A stretch of 6,284 nt of DNA from Gemmatimonadota bacterium (GTDB lineage: Bacteria > Latescibacterota > UBA2968 > UBA8231): positions 1-6,284 of the forward strand of contig VXZF01000213.1 in NCBI GenBank assembly GCA_009845645.1, written 5' to 3'. The notes below the pieces were generated by a model. It was not told where the DNA came from and searched no databases. It was given only the letters and a program-made list of their open reading frames with translations. This document shows positions 4,672-6,284 of the stretch, piece by piece. Made by a program: the position numbers and the translations under genes. Positions within the stretch are counted from its first letter, which is position 1. Every line of letters starts with the position of its first letter.

Positions 4672-6284
4672 GGCCTCAGCCTCGGCACGGGTCCAAATCC
4701 CTCGGCAACGAGACCCGCGCCGCGCCGGATGGTGATCAGCCGATTGCCCGCCACCCCGTCGATGCGCTCTTCCACTCCATCGGGCCAGCGCACCACGAGG
4801 TGATCGGCCTCAGTCGCCGCTCCCAAGCCGAAGTGCAGCCGTAGGTCGTCCTGCGACAGATAGCTCGTGCCCGCGCGCACCTCCCGCATCTGCACCGCAC
4901 CACCCACCGACACCGAGACTCGCGCACCAATGGCGTCTGTATTGCCTCCAGCGCCGAGCAGCCTCACCATCAGATAGTTGTGGCGATTGCCCCCGTCGTT
5001 GCGCAGCAAGGTCGGCGTGTCGTCGATATTGACCACCACAATGTCCAAGTCCCCGTCGTTGTCCAAATCGCCAAAGGCCGAGCCGCGGCTCGACTTTTCC
5101 ACTGCTAGGCCCGGACCTGAGGCTGCACCGACTTCGACAAATGCGCCGTCGCGATTTTCAAACAGATGATTGCGCTGAGCGTAGCGAGTCCCCAAGTCGC
5201 GGCGGTCAACGGCCGGGTACACGTGGCCGTTGGCCACGAACAGGTCGTCGTCGCCGTCGTTGTCGTAATCGAAAAAACCCGTGCCCCACCCTAAAGAACT
5301 GATGCTCGCACGACCCAGGGCCGAACTAAAACTGGCGTCGGTGAAAAACCCCCGGCCATTGTTGTCGTAGAGCGAGTTGTTGTCGTGCGAGAAATTGGTA
5401 ACGAACAGGTCGAAATCGCCGTCTTGATCGTAGTCGCCGCCTGCCAAACCCATGCCGCCCTGTTCGCGGCCGTCCTCGCTGTACGCAGTCGCCGACAGGA
5501 GCGATACATCTGCAAATGCACCTTGGTCGTTGCGATAGAGCACATTCGGCGTCGAATCATTGGCAATGTAAATGTCCAAGTCGCCGTCCTCGTCCCAGTC
5601 ACCGGCCAGCGCAGCAAAACCATAGTATTCGTAGTCGGCAATGCCAAAAGCCTCGCTGGCATCGGTAAAAGTCCAACCCGCCCTGGGACCGTCGTTGCGA
5701 TAGAATTGATCTCGCTCGCCGGGCATCCCGCGCGGGCCGCAGAATACGTCTATCCCGCGCCAAGTGCAATAGCTCGGATCAACCGGGCGAAACGCTGGGT
5801 CAAAGTCGATGTAATTAGCCAAGTAAAAGTCCAAATCGCCGTCGAGGTCGTAGTCGCCAAAGGCCGCAGACGAGCTCCAGCCGCTAAAATCCACGCCCCG
5901 CTCGACCGCCACATCGACAAACGTGCTGTCGCCCTCGTTTTCGTACAGGGCATTGGGGCCGTAGTTTGCCAAGTACAAATCGGGCCACCCGTCGGCATTG
6001 TAGTCGGCCGCCGTGGCCCCCATACCCCAGCCCACGTGTGCGACGCCAGCTTCTCGGCCAACGCCTGTAAAGCGCCAAGCGCCGTCGTTTCGGTACAGTT
6101 CAGCGCGGGGTTCGCGGCCCGGGGCGTATCCGGTGAGTCGCGAGCCGTTGACAATAAAAATATCCATGTCCCCATCTAGGTCGTAGTCTAAAAGGGCCGT
6201 CCCGCCCGTGTTGCATTCGACGATGTGCTCTTTTTGCGGCGTCCCAGATACGGTGCGCAATTGGACCCCCGCTTCGGCGGCTAC
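4668..6284 (-). CDS. CRTAC1-family FG-GAP/VCBS repeat protein with ASPIC/UnbV domain (5' end outside window)
   Basis: The frame is open from the right edge to a TGA at 4668-4670, giving 538 visible residues. It holds seven calcium-type loops of the pattern DxDxDGxxD, starting near visible residues 33, 94, 144, 229, 284, 339 and 406, each after a small/aromatic FG-GAP-like strand. This predicts a seven-bladed beta-propeller. A cysteine pair (C173, C182 in CTWRG...FCGPRG) is typical of the CRTAC1 family. Residues about 436-519 form the ASPIC/UnbV domain (DAIGAR, REV, SYLSQ, FGLG, VRWPDG). The first visible residues (VAAEAGVQ) match the usual start of the mature CRTAC1 region, so probably only a signal peptide and a few residues are missing. 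A TTG at 6258-6260 could be taken as a start, but homologous sequence continues upstream of it. The protein is expected to be exported. Its ligand is unknown. UnbV is named from an enediyne cluster, but nothing here points to enediyne synthesis. Confidence 0.93.
   Translation of the reverse strand, partial: VAAEAGVQLRTVSGTPQKEHIVECNTGGTALLDYDLDGDMDIFIVNGSRLTGYAPGREPRAELYRNDGAWRFTGVGREAGVAHVGWGMGATAADYNADGWPDLYLANYGPNALYENEGDSTFVDVAVERGVDFSGWSSSAAFGDYDLDGDLDFYLANYIDFDPAFRPVDPSYCTWRGIDVFCGPRGMPGERDQFYRNDGPRAGWTFTDASEAFGIADYEYYGFAALAGDWDEDGDLDIYIANDSTPNVLYRNDQGAFADVSLLSATAYSEDGREQGGMGLAGGDYDQDGDFDLFVTNFSHDNNSLYDNNGRGFFTDASFSSALGRASISSLGWGTGFFDYDNDGDDDLFVANGHVYPAVDRRDLGTRYAQRNHLFENRDGAFVEVGAASGPGLAVEKSSRGSAFGDLDNDGDLDIVVVNIDDTPTLLRNDGGNRHNYLMVRLLGAGGNTDAIGARVSVSVGGAVQMREVRAGTSYLSQDDLRLHFGLGAATEADHLVVRWPDGVEERIDGVAGNRLITIRRGAGLVAEGFGPVPRLRP
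4674..4683 (-). promoter_or_regulatory. Ribosome binding site for the second CRTAC1 gene
   Basis: Reading the minus strand, GAGGCTGAGG precedes the GTG start at 4671-4669. The first GAGG lies 8 bases from the start, which is a suitable spacing. The second is only 2 bases away and is probably too close to act. The site lies inside the coding end of the upstream gene, and together with the GTGA overlap it supports the GTG start over the internal ATG at 4653-4651. Confidence 0.6.
4728..4979 (-). other. ASPIC/UnbV C-terminal domain of the upstream CRTAC1 protein
   Basis: Visible residues about 436-519 carry the hallmarks of the domain in order: a strand ending in MVRLLG, then DAIGARV, a REV...SYLS segment, LHFGLG and VVRWPDG, closing with a strand ending in LITI. 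The domain follows the seventh propeller blade, as usual in CRTAC1 proteins. A 17-residue tail rich in Gly and Pro follows it and overlaps the start of the next gene. The biochemical role of this domain is not established. Confidence 0.88.
5043..6188 (-). repeat. Seven DxDxDGxxD propeller repeats of the upstream CRTAC1 gene
   Basis: This is the coding repeat array inside the first CRTAC1 gene. It spans the seven calcium-type loops: DYDLDGDMD, DYNADGWPD, DYDLDGDLD, DWDEDGDLD, DYDQDGDFD, DYDNDGDDD and DLDNDGDLD. On the plus strand the loops appear as recurring cgccgtc/gtagtcgcc words, for example near 5418, 5581 and 5834. Only the second loop departs at its third position, with Asn in place of Asp. 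The spacing is irregular, about 50 to 85 residues, as in natural FG-GAP propellers, and this is not a simple tandem DNA repeat. Confidence 0.85.

Noticed and set aside
4728..4979. Enediyne biosynthesis link suggested by the UnbV domain name
   Set aside because: No polyketide synthase or other enediyne gene is present, and the domain is widespread in CRTAC1 proteins unrelated to that pathway.
5385..6179. Long plus-strand open frame opposite the first CRTAC1 gene
   Set aside because: It is the reverse complement of the DxDxDG repeats, giving a monotonous Val/Ile/Ala pattern with no domain. The minus-strand gene has clear family motifs throughout.
3367..6188. Recurring short words that could look like a CRISPR or satellite array
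   Set aside because: The words are in frame, encode calcium loops, have irregular spacing of about 150-250 bases and lack identical repeats with unique spacers.

Overview
The window is a gene-dense, G+C-rich stretch (roughly 60% by eye) of a bacterial chromosome. All real genes lie on the minus strand, so transcription runs from right to left. Signal peptides, a clear lipoprotein and a SurA-like parvulin suggest a bacterium with a periplasm and outer membrane. Extracellular FG-GAP/VCBS proteins with an ASPIC/UnbV tail (CRTAC1 family) next to TPR proteins are common in environmental phyla such as Planctomycetota, Acidobacteriota, Latescibacterota and relatives. The sequence alone does not fix the phylum.

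Layout in the direction of transcription. (1) 6284-4668: CRTAC1-family seven-repeat propeller protein, with its start beyond the right edge. (2) 4671-3034: a second, paralogous CRTAC1-family protein with its own signal peptide. (3) 3037-1649: TPR lipoprotein with about 12 repeats. (4) 1659-1: SurA-like peptidyl-prolyl isomerase with two parvulin domains, running off the left edge. This last gene is open for 553 codons and has no stop in the window. Consecutive genes overlap by 4, 4 and 11 bases, with no intergenic space, so this is the middle of a single operon. No promoter, terminator, RNA gene, mobile element or CRISPR array is visible, and no gene-free stretch exceeds a few bases.

All four products appear to be exported. 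A reasonable but unproven reading is a cell-envelope module: two calcium-dependent beta-propeller proteins at the surface or in the periplasm, a TPR lipoprotein as membrane-anchored scaffold, and a dedicated foldase/chaperone for the propellers or for other exported clients. The propellers' ligand or function cannot be read from the sequence. The most interesting points are the tight linkage of these four families, the tandem propeller paralogues, and the histidine substitutions in both parvulin domains.
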